Shown piece by piece: positions 1 through 12,329 of a stretch of 64,000 bases of DNA (position 1 is its first letter; the number at the start of each line of letters is the position of its first letter). Below the pieces are notes generated by a model. It saw only the letters and a program-made list of their open reading frames with translations, had not been told where the DNA came from and did not search any database. A program made the position numbers and the translations under genes. Source of the stretch: Desmodesmus armatus (Eukaryota > Chlorophyta > Chlorophyceae > Sphaeropleales > Scenedesmaceae); NCBI GenBank assembly GCA_007449985.2, contig VIIQ02000631.1, positions 1 through 64,000 on the forward strand, in the 5' to 3' direction.

Positions 1-738
1 CGTTACTAGCTCATCGTCCCACCTCCCCCCCACTGCCCCAACCACAACTCACAACCCCTACCTGCTCATCCTCCATGTCCGTGGTCGCACACATCCATTC
101 ACTGCATACTTCCCCCTCTTGAACATCACCACCCCCCCCCCCCCCCCCCCCGTCGCAACACCTTCCACCATGTACGCACAGTCACCCCTCTTGAGCGTTA
201 CTAGCTCATCGTCCCCACCTCCCCCCACTGCCCCAACCACAACTCACAACCCCTACCTGCTCATCCTCCATGTCCGTGGGTCGCACACATCCATTCACTG
301 CATACTTCCCCCTCTTGAACATCACCAGCCCCCCCCCCCCCCCCCCCCCCCCCCCCCGTCCTTCTGCAACACCTTCCACCATGTACGGCACAGTCACCCC
401 TCTTGAGCGTTACTAGCTCATCGTCCCACCTCCCCCCACTGCCCCAACCACAACTCACAACCCCTACCTGCTCATCCTCCATGTCCGTGGGTCGCACACA
501 TCCATTCACTGCATACTTCCCCCTCTTGAACATCACCAGCCCCCCCCCCCCCCCGTCCGCCCCCCCTGCAACCCTTCCTCCATTTACGGCACAGTCACCC
601 CTCTTGAGCGTTACTAGCTCATCGTCCCACCTCCCCCCACTGCCCCAACCACAACTCACAACCCCTACCTGCTCATCCTCCATGTCCGTGGGTCGCACAC
701 ATCCATTCACTGCATACTTCCCCCTCTTGAACATCACC

Positions 739-771
<33 letters not shown>

Positions 772-1773
772 TCCCGTCTGCAACACCTTCCACCATGTAC
801 GGCACAGTCACCCCTCTTGAGCGTTACTAGCTCATCGTCCCACCTCCCCCCACTGCCCCAACCACAACTCACAACCCCTACCTGCTCATCCTCCATGTCC
901 GTGGGTCGCACACATCCATTCACTGCATACTTCCCCCTCTTGAACATCACCAGCCCCCCCCCCCCCCCCCCCCCCGCCCCCCCTGCAACACCTTCCTCCA
1001 TTTACGGCACAGTCACCCCTCTTGAGCGTTACTAGCTCATCGTCCCACCTCCCCCCACTGCCCCAACCACAACTCACAACCCCTACCTGCTCATCCTCCA
1101 TGTCCGTGGGTCGCACACATCCATTCACTGCATACTTCCCCCTCTTGAACATCACCCCCCCCCCCCCCCCCCCCCCCCGTCCGCCCCCCCTGCAACACCT
1201 TCCTCCATTTACGGCACAGTCACCCCTCTTGAGCGTTACTAGCTCATCGTCCCCACCTCCCCCCACTGCCCCAACCACAACTCACAACCCCTACCTGCTC
1301 ATCCTCCATGTCCGTGGGTCGCACACATCCTTCACTGCATACTTCCCCCTCTTGAACATCACCAGCCCCCCCCCCCCTCCCCCCCCCCCCCCCCCCCGTC
1401 CGTCTGCAACACCTTCCACCATGTACGCACAGTCACCCCTCTTGAGCGTTGCTAGCTCATCGTCCCACCTCCCCCCACTGCCCCACCCAACTCACAACCC
1501 CTACCTGCTCATCCTCCATGTCCGTGGGTCGCACACATCCATTCACTGCATACTTCCCCCTCTTGAACATCACCAGCCCCCCCCCCCCCCCCCCCCGTCC
1601 GTCCGCAACACCTTCCACCATGTACGGCACAGTCCCCCCTCTTGAGCGTTACTAGCTCATCGTCCCACCTCCCCCCACTGCCCCAACCACAACTCACAAC
1701 CCCTACCTGCTCATCCTCCATGTCCGTGGGTCGCACACATCCATTCACTGCATACTTCCCCCTCTTGAACATC

Positions 1774-1807
<34 letters not shown>

Positions 1808-3463
1808 CCGTCTGCAACCCTTCCACCATGTACGGCACAGTCACCCCTCTTGAGCGTTACTAGCTCATCGTCCCACCTCCCCCCACTGCCCCAACCACAA
1901 ACTCACAACCCCTACCTGCTCATCCTCCATGTCCGTGGGTCGCACACATCCATTCACTGCATACTTCCCCCTCTGAACATCACCAGCCCCCCCCCCCCCC
2001 CGTCCGCCCCCCTGCAACACACCTTCCTCCATTTACGGCACAGTCCCCCTCTTGAGCGTTACTAGCTCATCGTCCCACCTCCCCCCACTGCCCCACCACA
2101 ACTCACAACCCCTACCTGCTCATCCTCCATGTCCGTGGGTCGCACACATCCATTCACTGCATACTTCCCCCTCTGAACATCACCAGCCCCCCCCCCCCCC
2201 CCCCCCCCCCCCCCCGTCTGCAACAACACCTTCCACCATGTACGGCACAGTCACCCCTCTTGAGCGTTACTAGCTCATCGTCCCACCTCCCCCCACTGCC
2301 CCAACCACAACTCACAACCCCTACCTGCTCATCCTCCATGTCCGTGGGTCGCACACATCCATTCACTGCATACTTCCCCCTCTTGAACATCACCAGCCCC
2401 CCCCCCCCTCCCCCCCCCCCCCCCCCCGTCCGTCTGCAACACCTTCCACCATGTACGGCACAGTCACCCCCCCCTTGAGCTTACTAGCTCATCGTCCCAC
2501 CTCCCCCCACTGCCCCAACCACAACTCACAACCCCTACCTGCTCATCCTCCATGTCCGTGGGTCGCACACATCCATTCACTGCATACTTCCCCCTCTTGA
2601 ACATCACCCGCCCCCCCCCCCCCCCCCCCCCCCCCCCCGTCTCTGCAACACCTTCCACCATGTACGGCACAGTCACCCCTCTTGAGCGTTACTAGCTCAT
2701 CGTCCCACCTCCCCCCCACTGCCCCAACCACAACTCACAACCCCTACCTGCTCATCCTCCATGTCCGTGGGTCGCACACATCCATTCACTGCATACTTCC
2801 CCCTCTTGAACATCACCAGCCCCCCCCCCCCTCCCCCCCCCCCCCCCCCGTCCGTCTGCAACACCTTCCACCATGTACGGCACAGTCACCCCTCTTGAGC
2901 GTTACTAGCTCATCGTCCCACCTCCCCCCACTGCCCCAACCAAAACTCACAACCCCTACCTGCTCATCCTCCATGTCCGTGGGTCGCACACATCCATTCA
3001 CTGCATACTTCCCCCTCTTGAACATCACCAGCCCCCCCCCCCCCCCCCCCCCCCGTCCGCCCCCCCTGCAACACCTTCCTCCATTACGGCACAGTCACCC
3101 CTCTTGAGCGTTACTAGCTCATCGTCCCACCTCCCCCCACTGCCCCAACCACAACTCACAACCCTACCTGCTCATCCTCCATGTCCGTGGGTCGCACACA
3201 TCCATTCACTGCATACTTCCCCCTCTTGAACACACACCAGCCCCCCCCCCCCCCCCCTCCCCCCCCCCCCCCCCGTCCGTCTGCAACACCTTCCACCATG
3301 TACGGCACAGTCACCCCCTCTTGAGCGTTACTAGCTCATCGTCCCACCTCCCCCTCCCCCCACTGCCCCAACCACAACTCACAACCCCTACCTGCTCATC
3401 CTCCATGTCCGTGGGTCGCACACATCCATTCACTGCATACTTCCCCCTCTTGAACATCACCAG

Positions 3464-3495
<32 letters not shown>

Positions 3496-4708
3496 TCTGC
3501 AACACCTTCCACCATGTACGGCACAGTCACCCCTCTTGAGCGTTACTAGCTCATCGTCCCACCTCCCCCCACTGCCCCAACCACAACTCACAACCCCTAC
3601 CTGCTCATCCTCCATGTCCGTGGGTCGCACACATCCATTCACTGCATACTTCCCCCTCTTGAACATCACCAGCCCCCCCCCCCCCCCCCCCCCGTCCGCC
3701 CCCCCCTGCAACACCTTCCTCCATTTACGGCACAGTCACCCCTCTTGAGCGTTACTAGCTCATCGTCCCACCTCCCCCACTGCCCCAACCACAACTCACA
3801 ACCCCTACCTGCTCATCCTCCATGTCCGTGGGTCGCACACATCCATTCACTGCATACTTCCCCCTCTTGAACATCACCAGCCCCCCCCCCCCCCCCCCGT
3901 CCGCCCCCCCTGCAACACCTTCCTCCATTTACGGCACAGTCACCCCTCTTGAGCGTTACTAGCTCATCGTCCCACCTCCCCCCACTGCCCCAACCACAAC
4001 TCACAACCCCTACCTGCTCATCCTCCATGTCCGTGGGTCGCACACATCCATTCACTGCATACTTCCCCCTCTTGAACATCACCAGCCCCCCCCCCCCCCC
4101 CCCCCCCCCCCCCCGTCCGTCTGCAACACCTTCCACCATGTACGGCACAGTCACCCCTCTTGAGCGTTACTAGCTCATCGTCCCACCTCCCCCCACTGCC
4201 CCAACCACAACTCACAACCCCTACCTGCTCATCCTCCATGTCCGTGGGTCGCACACATCCATTCACTGCATACTTCCCCCTCTTGAACATCACCAGCCCC
4301 CCCCCCCCCCCCCCCCCCCCCCCGTCCGTCTGCAACACCTTCCACCATGTACGGCACAGTCACCCCTCTTGAGCGTTACTAGCTCATCGTCCCACCTCCC
4401 CCCACTGCCCCAACCACAACTCACAACCCCTACCTGCTCATCCTCCATGTCCGTGGGTCGCACACATCCATTCACTGCATACTTCCCCCTCTTGAACATC
4501 ACCAGCCCCCCCCCCCCCCCCCGTCCCCCCCCCTGCAACACCTTCCTCCATTTACGGCACAGTCACCCCTCTTGAGCGTTACTAGCTCATCGTCCCACCT
4601 CCCCCCACTGCCCCAACCACAACTCACAACCCCTACCTGCTCATCCTCCATGTCCGTGGGTCGCACACATCCATTCACTGCATACTTCCCCCTCTTGAAC
4701 ATCACCAG

Positions 4709-4746
<38 letters not shown>

Positions 4747-4923
4747 TCTGCAACACCTTCCACCATGTACGGCACAGTCACCCCTCTTGAGCGTTACTAG
4801 CTCATCGTCCCACCTCCCCCCACTGCCCCAACCACAACTCACAACCCCTACCTGCTCATCCTCCATGTCCGTGGGTCGCACACATCCATTCACTGCATAC
4901 TTCCCCCTCTTGAACATCACCAG

Positions 4924-4957
<34 letters not shown>

Positions 4958-6084
4958 TCCGTCTGCAACACCTTCCACCATGTACGGCACAGTCACCCCT
5001 CTTGAGCGTTACTAGCTCATCGTCCCACCTCCCCCCACTGCCCCAACCACAACTCACAACCCCTACCTGCTCATCCTCCATGTCCGTGGGTCGCACACAT
5101 CCATTCACTGCATACTTCCCCCTCTTGAACATCACCAGCCCCCCCCCCCCCCCCCCCCGTCCGCCCCCCCTGCAACACCTTCCTCCATTTACGGCACAGT
5201 CACCCCTCTTGAGCGTTACTAGCTCATCGTCCCACCTCCCTCCACTGCCCCAACCACAACTCACAACCCCTACCTGCTCATCCTCCATGTCCGTGGGTCG
5301 CACACATCCATTCACTGCATACTTCCCCCTCTTGAACATCACCAGCCCCCCCCCCCCCCCCCCCCGTCTGCAACACCTTCCACCATGTACGGCACAGTCA
5401 CCCCTCTTGAGCGTTACTAGCTCATCGTCCCACCTCCCCCCACTGCCCCAACCACAACTCACAACCCCTACCTGCTCATCCTCCATGTCCGTGGGTCGCA
5501 CACATCCATTCACTGCATACTTCCCCCTCTTGAACATCACCAGCCCCCCCCCTCCCCCCCCCCCCCCCCGTCCGTCTGCAACACCTTCCACCATGTACGG
5601 CACAGTCACCCCTCTTGAGCGTTACTAGCTCATCGTCCCACCTCCCCCCACTGCCCCAACCAAAACTCACAACCCTACCTGCTCATCCTCCATGTCCGTG
5701 GGTCGCACACATCCATTCACTGCATACTTCCCCCTCTTGAACATCACCAGCCCCCCCCCCCGTCCGCCCCCGCTGCAACACCTTCCTCCATTTACGGCAC
5801 AGTCACCCCTCTTGAGCGTTACTAGCTCATCGTCCCACCTCCCCCCACTGCCCCAACCACAACTCACAACCCCTACCTGCTCATCCTCCATGTCCGTGGT
5901 CGCACACATCCATTCACTGCATACTTCCCCCTCTTGAACATCACCAGCCCCCCCCCCTCCCCCCCCCCCCCCCCCGTCCGTCTGCAACACCTTCCACCAT
6001 GTACGGCACAGTCACCCCTCTTGAGCGTTACTAGCTCATCGTCCCACCTCCCCCTCTGCCCTAACCAAAACTCACAACCCCTAC
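1..6084. repeat. Tandem array of ~210-bp C-tract units, left copy
   Basis: About 29 head-to-tail units of roughly 200-220 bp, cut by the left window edge. On the + strand each unit has a C tract of about 10-35 bases, an anchor TGCAACACCTTCC, a CTCTTGAGCGTTACTAGCTC block, a CCCCACTGCCCCAACC block, CTGCTCATCCTCCATGTCC and CATTCACTGCATACTTCCCC. Two unit types occur: type A has CCACCATGTACGG after the anchor, type B has TCCATTTACGG and more C before it. The open frames across the array are products of the repeat and I do not call them genes. On the minus strand each unit carries the end of an FHA-gene exon with its donor (GATGAGCAG then GTAGGGG) and an acceptor-like AGGTGTTGCAG. The array adjoins a copy of that exon at 6085-6144. 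Confidence 0.95.
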
Positions 6085-6708
6085 CTGCTCATCCTCCATG
6101 TCCTCATCACCAGCCTCCCCCTCAATCCTGTCATCCAGGCCCTCCTGCAACCTTTCACAACTTGAACAACACCAGCTCTTTGCCCCTATCTCGCCCCATG
6201 GTGCACCCAGTCCTCACCTGTTCACCCCCCTCCTCCATGTCCTCATCGCCACCCTCCTCCTCGATCCTGTCCCCCAGGGCTTCCTGCAGCCGAGCCTCCA
6301 GCTGCTGCTGCATCGCCGCAGGGCCCATGCCAAACGCACTGCCATCCAACAGCTGCGTGTCAGCACAGAACTGCCGCCCATCGCTGCCACCCGCAGCCGC
6401 CGTCGCTGCCGCCATTGCTGCCGCTGTTGCTGGCGTAGTGGTAGGTGCTGCTGACCCCCAGGCTGGGCCTGCCGCTGCCGCCACTGCTGAAATTGATGCA
6501 GTTGCCGGCGTGGGGGCAGGTGCTGCCGACCCTGGGCCCAGTGGGGTGCCTACAAAGGCTGGTGTGGGGCCGGTGGCTGCCAGAGTGGGGATCACAGGGA
6601 AGGCTATGGTGGCTTGGAAAGCGTCCTGGGTCTGACCGGCCAGGTCGGCTCCCTCTGTGCCGAAAGGCTGTAGGGTGCCTGGCATGGTGGCGGCAGCGGT
6701 GCCTGCAC
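6085..6708 (-). pseudogene. Partial copy of FHA-gene exons 12 and 13
   Basis: Minus-strand exons 6708-6218 and 6144-6085 duplicate exons 12 (23932-23442) and 13 (23368-23309) of the FHA gene, with the same splice sites intact. Differences are tiny: DEDMEEGGEQ against DEDMEDGGEQ at the end of exon 12, and one Ala to Gly change in exon 13. Upstream exons 1-11 are absent because the duplication breaks off at 7808, so this fragment has no FHA domain and no coiled coil. Exons 14-15, if duplicated, would lie beyond the left window edge past the array. It is a fragment or an assembly artefact, not a full gene. Confidence 0.75.
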
Positions 6709-7380
6709 CTGGACAGGACAACGCATGATACACCCAGCAGAACGCAACAGCAAATCCAATAGGTCAAGAGTAGGCTCCAGGTTTGAAGGGCAGCGTGAGG
6801 GCCGCTGCGCTGACGCGCAAATATGTGTGCAGGTTTGCAATCGCAGCATGTCTGGTCTGGCCAGCCAGGTCGGCCCCCTCTGTGCCGTAAGCCTGTAGGG
6901 TGCCTGGCATGGTGGCGACGGCGACGCTTGCACCTGCAAAACAAAGGCACGATGCTATTACTGTTACACGGCCTGCCTGAACAGCCTTTGTCTGAACAAC
7001 CACTGAAAAAGGCACGATACAGCCAGCAGCAGGGCGCCAGGACCCATTCCCAATGATTCAGGGGTGGCGGCTCCTGGTTGCAAAGGGCAGTGCCTGAGGG
7101 CGGCTGTGCGTGAATTGCAGGTGTGCATGCACCCCATGCTACCCCTGGGCGTGCAGGCACACCATGGGGGCTGCTGGAAACTCAGATTTGCAGCAGGTCA
7201 GGCATGCAACCTGCCCCAGACTGGGTAGCACCACCCTGCTTGACCGCCACACGACTTCAACCCCGCCCACTGTGGTGACACCCGCTCCACGGCGCTTGCC
7301 TGTTCTTGTAGAACTACCATAATCGCTTGTAGAACTACCATGATCGCATGCATGCTACCCCTGTACGCTCTAAAAACCCT

Positions 7381-7808
7381 CACCTGCCGGCTCTGCAGTG
7401 CCAGAGGCGCCCTATACCACCCTGTGTCACCCTGACGCTGTCCTGTGCCACCCTATGTCACCCTGCCCCTGTCCTGTGTTGCCTTATGTTTCCCTTTCCT
7501 GTGTCCCCCTGTGTCACACTGTCCTGTGTCACCCTGTCCACCCGATCTCTGTCCTGTGTCCCCATTTGCCACCCTGTCACTATCCTGTGTCACCCTCACC
7601 TGCCAGCCCTGCAGTGCCAGAGGCGTCCTGTGTCACCCGGTGTCCCTGTCGTGTGTAGCCCTGTCCTGTCCCGTGTCACCCTGTGTCACCATGTCCCTGT
7701 CATGTGTCGCCTATGTTTCCCTTTCCTGTGTCCCCCTGTGTCACACTGTCCTGTGTCACCCTGTCCACACAATCTCTGTCCTTTTGTCACCCTGTGTCAC
7801 CCAACTGT
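7381..7808. repeat. Low-complexity CCTGTGTCACC repeats
   Basis: Degenerate repeats of CCTGTGTCACC, CCTGTCC and TTTCCCTTTCCTGTGTCCCC, with two embedded copies of an FHA exon 11 tail (GCCAGAGGCG and CTCACCTGCC near 7381-7410 and 7597-7630). On the gene strand these read as exon tail, then GTGAGGGTGACAC, then repeats of GGGTGACACAG. They look like a minisatellite grown from a splice donor. The same block recurs at 24605-25060. Confidence 0.8.
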
Positions 7809-8621
7809 GCTGATGCTGCAGCAAGTACAGCTATTCCTTGTCAAGGTCGTCTGTGCTGCTTGGGCTTAGCGAGGAAGGGCAGGACAGTATCAGCTTCCCT
7901 CCATGCAAGCTCGCTGTCAACTGCAGGGAGCTCGTCAATACAGCAGGCTCGCAGCTGCACACAATATTAAAATGTGAATTCAGTGTTTGCTGCCAGTTTG
8001 GGAGCTGCATCGCCCCTGTAGCTGCTGGCCTCGGCAATCCAGCGCGAGCCCATGAAGGATGACGTGCCGCCCAGCAACTAAGATCAGTGCTTGCAAATAC
8101 CGTCAAAATGTTGATGGTGGGACTACTGCGTTCATGCACGCTGTTTGCGGCTATTTCTCGCAGACTGGAAGGTCGCTAGGAAGATTGACTTGGAAGGTTG
8201 GTGAAAGCCTGGTCCAAACCCGGCCTGTTCTGTTTGTTTTCCTGTTGCTGCCTATGAGAGGAAAACCATATCATTATATGGATGTTTTATGCATCATCCT
8301 GGCCCCGATGGGTGAGTTGGAAAGCGTCAGGCATAGCAGGGCTCCATGCTGTATAGTTTGGCTTTCGACACACCTGTGATCACTTCAGTGCGCGGTGGCC
8401 ATGCAGTGGTTAAGCGGTTACCCATTGGATGGTACCATGCCCTTGGCTGGCCCGTCACAAGCTAGTGACACTACCAGCTGACACAACATGCTCACCAGCC
8501 ATGACCTCTGCTGCTGATGGGGACTGGCCACATGTATGATTGCATACCTGCACAACGGTCTCAACAGCATGTGACACTGGTGCTCGTGATACTACGTGGG
8601 GGCGGAAGCGGTACGATGCAG
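7809..8621. other. No gene seen between the duplication edge and the permease fragment
   Basis: I looked for the missing upstream exons of the permease fragment at 8622-9020 in both orientations. No stretch resembles AAAP transmembrane segments, and no long open frame has family character. It begins at the breakpoint of the segmental duplication. Confidence 0.6.
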
Positions 8622-9020
8622 GTTCCCCGTGCATTTTATTATTTGTCTGTACCACCGTGCTTATTCAGTCTGCTCGAGGCTCCCTTCCGTGCACGCCACC
8701 CCAAGAACGAACGCTTGCCTGTCCTCCTGCAGTTTGGTAAGCGTATCGCATACGTGCTGCTCTGCACCGTAATCGCCCTGGTGATCCCCTTTTTTGGAGC
8801 CTTGATGGGGCTTGTGGGTGCTATCGCAGTTACCCCAACTACCTTCCTGTTCCCTCCGCTGCTTTGGGTGATGTACAAGCATCCCCCTCGCTGGAGCTTT
8901 GACTGGACGGCCAACTGGTTCCTGGTGTGGATCACTGGCCTGTTGGGAGTGCTGGGCACCATCGGGGCTGTCTACACTATTGTTGTGAGCTGGTCTACAT
9001 TCAAGATTTTTGCAAGCTAG
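8622..9020 (+). pseudogene. Orphan last exon of an AAAP amino acid permease
   Basis: 133 codons, stop included, starting after a GATGCAG acceptor at 8621 and ending in TAG. The translation contains RLPVLLQFGKRIAYVL, IPFFGALMGLVGAIAVTPTT and ends in FKIFAS. It aligns end to end with the last exon of the permease at 12330-15345, which has IPFFGSLMGLVGAVAITPTT and ends in FKIFAA. That corresponds to the last three or four membrane helices and the cytosolic end of plant LHT/AAP-type transporters. The other six exons are missing upstream, where the FHA duplication ends. The frame is fully open, so the loss may be recent or the missing part may have been misassembled. It cannot make a working transporter as it stands. 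Confidence 0.8.
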
Positions 9021-11619
9021 ATCAGAAGATGGTGGAGTGTTTTAGTTCAATGCAATGAGGTCAGTAGGGGCTCCTCATAGTGTGACTGTGACATGGGGTG
9101 TATGCCTTGATGTCTGCGCATGGCGCTTGAATAATCGTTGGATTGCTACGTGGGGCATGAGGTATTCTTGTATGGCTATGCTTGCAAGACTGGCAATGGC
9201 TCGCTTGGTCTGGTTTGCCTCTTCAGCGGTGAGGGTTCGTGGCAAGACTTGTTGTTGCTTGTGGGCGAGATACTGGCGACCCCTGTCGCCTAAGTGTTGT
9301 TATTAATGCATCCCAGCCAGTGTTTAGCTCATAGCTATTTGATGCAGCAGCCTCCACTGCTTTGTGAAGGGTGTAAGCCAAAGTTTGGGACACTTGTCCC
9401 TGACTTTGTTGTTGGCAGATGGTAATATGTATAAGCCTTACGCAAGCTGAGAGACGACCCAGTAGGGCAGCTTTTGGAAAGACAGTTGGCTACCAAGCAA
9501 GTGTGGGCTTGTAAATGCTGTTTTTTGTTTGTGTTTCTTTGTGTTTCGTTACGTTCGAAAACTCATCTATGGTTGTGCGATGCTTACTTTGTTGAGTTAT
9601 TCACAGCTGCAGTATGATGCAGCAATTGCCTTTTGTTGTCAAGGCTTACCCGCCTGGTCTTACCAGAAGTTTTGTGTGGCCCACACAAAACTTGGAGGGT
9701 GTATTATTGCAAATTTGGTGGTATTGAGTATATACTGCTGTGCAATCACACAGCAGGAACAATGTCATCGTATCATCCAGTGGAAGGTGGGGGCGGTTGT
9801 GGTGTATTCTTCCTTTTTGCATCCCTCTTCCAGCTTTGCTGCTGGTACACCGTCAGCTGCTGGTACACAGTCACGGTGCAGGGGCAGTGTAGCGGCTGCG
9901 ATTTGCGCAAACGCGGGGCAATGCAGTGCACAACGAAGTTAGTGCACGGGTGCTTTTACTGCATGGACTGTTATGGCTGTGTCATTGTGCTTGCCTGGAT
10001 TTATTGTGGTTGCTTGATACACAGCTACACTGGCGTTGGTAGCAAGCTACATGGCCATTATGGTACATGTTCATGGCCATTGGGTGGTGATCAGAGGCGG
10101 CAAGCTTGCTGCAGTTCCTTACCTCCCATCAGCTGCCAGCCAGGCTGTCTTTTTGCAAAGCAGCTGCGCAGTCGCAATCCTCAAGGCTTTTTTCGCTGGA
10201 TGCTGTAGCTTTGCTGCAGTAGTGCAAGTAACCATGATGGTGGGTGCAGCGTTCATTGTTATGTATGTGGCACTAGGTGCATGATGCATATTGTGCAGCA
10301 TCAATCTTTGCCTTGACGAGGCTAACAACAAAGGTGCAGATGCTCATACTAAGTTTAGTACTTCTGTGGACAAGTTGTGGCACAATGTTTGTGAGCTGTT
10401 GTTGCGGGGTCGTTTGAGGTGGTGTATGGGCTGCCTGGTCCAATGTTGCCAGTTGCCGTGTGCTGCTGTTGTTTGTGTTCTACCTGTTCTCCATATCATA
10501 CACATCATGCTAGCATCATATGTCTACTATCAGAATGTGGAATGGTGAATTTTTGCACAGGTTGGGGGCATTCCAAGCAGCGAGCGAGGTATATCAGGTG
10601 TTCCGAGTTGGTGGTGGTTTGTTGCCTTGGCAGAGGGGTGAAGGAATATGGGTTTGGATGTTGTGTGCTGGTCAAGCCTGATGTTACCCGCATTTGAGAT
10701 GTAATGCTGCTGCAAGGCTAGCGTGAAGTATGCAAGTCAGTGCTCAGGAGGTTGCTGTTGGACTATTGTTGAAGACCTGATGTACAAGTTGAACTACTGG
10801 GCAGTTAGAGCCAACTACACTGCTGCAATATTGTTGTCTGCAACCATTATCACTCAGCTTGCAGAACTGCTGCACATCAACCCTGGCCGTGCTGGTATGA
10901 CACTCATCAGCGCTGTTGTCTTGCAATCGAAACACCTTGCATCAAAACTACTGACCTCTTCCAGATCAATCTGACTTGAGAAGCATGAAACCCTTCGCGG
11001 CAGGCTGACAGCAGCATCAAACGACAAACATCCCCTTTCTCTGCTAGCCGCTCACAATTTTACAACTCAGCGGCTGACAACCGATGCCAGGCCGGGCGAT
11101 GCCACTATCATGGTGTGGCATCACCTACTAGTCATACTTGTCAACATGCAGGCTGTCCTGGGGCTATCACAAAGGAACCACAACTGTGTGCACAGCACCT
11201 AGTGGTGCTTCAAGCCATGAAGTTTAAGCTGTGAGAGCTTTCAGTCTGCCATAACTGATGGTTCAATGGATATGCCAACAGCAAGTCATGGTGCAAGCGC
11301 TCCTCATCTTGCAGCCTGAATGGCATGCACTGCATGGGTTGAACCCTCAACTGTCTGCCACCTGACGTGTCAACATTGCTGTCGGCTGTTCTGAAAAAAA
11401 ACAGTGCTGTTGGCGCATCAGGTTGCAGCGCCTTGATGACTATGGGATGCACTGCACCGTGGCCAACCGTTGCACACGCACGTGTGTTTGATGGCAGGAT
11501 AATATTGAAATCAACTCAACCCCGGAGTCCTCAGATCCTGCAAATCTGTCCTGTCTGGCCTAGCGATCCCAGCCTTGGAAGGGTGCCTGTTCACTCAGGT
11601 GGTGTGACACCACCAATAC

Positions 11620-11674
11620 AAACAGGGGTCTGCCTCTACTCACAACCGTTGTGAGTAGAGACAGACCCCTGTTT
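11620..11674. repeat. Long near-perfect inverted repeat (hairpin 1)
   Basis: Arms of 27 bp at 11620-11646 and 11648-11674 are complementary with one mismatch, which would be a G-U pair in RNA, around a single central base at 11647. The arms contain AACAGGGGTCTG and CAGACCCCTGTT. It abuts a second hairpin at 11672-11700. Confidence 0.9.
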
Positions 11675-11700
11675 GGACGCTCCAGGCTGGAGCGTCCAAA
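11672..11700. repeat. Perfect inverted repeat (hairpin 2)
   Basis: Perfect 13-bp arms, TTTGGACGCTCCA and TGGAGCGTCCAAA, separated by GGC. It overlaps the end of hairpin 1 by three bases, so one transcript could fold either or both. No T-rich tract or gene end lies right next to it. Confidence 0.9.
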
Positions 11701-12329
11701 GCAGCAAAGTCAATCAGCACAGTGTGCGCTCCTGCTGCAGTTGCACCACAGACACCTATACAATGCCTGACTTCAAGTCACTGGGCAGTACATGCTATCA
11801 ACAAAATAAAGCTGAGTGCCGCCTGCGCGGTAGTGGCTATCTACAGCCTATCAGCCTGAATGCGGAAACCAGTGATAGCAGCAACATGCGGCCACATTGA
11901 GGCACGTGCTTCACGGCTCAGGCGAGCATCAGCACCCACAACTGATGAGACAAGAGTCTTCTGCAGACTCTGAGGAACCAACCAGCAGCAAGGCTTGCAG
12001 CGGCTAACTCAGACTTGTATGATACAAGAAATGTCAGCCAGCAATATACATCTGCACCATTGATACAGCGTGAGCCTTATACAACGGTCCTGGTGCACTC
12101 CTGCACTTTGCTGTGTGGCATGAGAATCTGTGCTGGCCTGTTCCACTAAACCCTAAAACACACACGCCATACGCTGGCATGGAATGGCCACAGCAGGCTG
12201 CTGTCACAGCACATGCGTGCAGCAGCAAGGCCCAACAGCAGGGTCCTTCACTCCCTAAACAAGGCGGCCCCGTCGCCAGCCACACACACCAACTGATACA
12301 CCCGCAAAGCAATCCTACACAACCCTCGC

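Larger units (their letters stand above)
6025..7808. repeat. Segmental duplication, left copy (matches 23249-25031)
   Basis: This stretch is almost identical, base for base, to 23249-25031, offset by 17224 bp, with only a few substitutions and one-base indels. The match extends leftwards into the C-tract array and stops abruptly after CACCCAACTGT at 7808. The right copy continues there into a real exon of the FHA gene, while the left copy continues into unrelated DNA. The left copy is therefore the truncated one. Near-identity of intronic sequence means either a very recent duplication or a misassembled or haplotype copy. Confidence 0.93.
9021..12329. other. Intergenic 3.3 kb between convergent permease copies
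   Basis: Open frames here are short and lack family signatures; many are Cys/Trp-rich readings of TGC- and TGG-rich DNA. The only structured element noticed is the pair of hairpins at 11620-11700. The region separates the 3' ends of the + strand permease fragment and the complete minus-strand permease. Confidence 0.55.

Noticed and set aside
1..6040. Long overlapping open frames on both strands rich in Pro or Gly (repeats of VNGCVRPTDMEDEQVG or SSSMSVGRTHPF)
   Set aside because: They follow the period of the tandem repeat in several frames and depend on C-tract lengths divisible by three. They are by-products of the repeat, not genes.
1..6084. CRISPR array
   Set aside because: The repeat unit is about 210 bp without unique spacers, variation is in homopolymer length, and the surroundings are eukaryotic.
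1..6084. Telomere or subtelomere at the window edge
   Set aside because: No short TTTAGGG-type or TTTTAGGG-type motif occurs, and a matching array lies inside a gene 20 kb away.
8389..8455. tRNA-like stretch GGTGGCCATGCAGTGGTTAAGC
   Set aside because: It resembles a D-arm and A box, but no B box (GGTTCGANTCC) and no acceptor-stem pairing follow at the right distance.
10036..10284. Hydrophobic 82-residue frame on + as a small membrane protein
   Set aside because: It has hydrophobic stretches but no homologous family, no neighbouring exons and overlapping frames of similar length.
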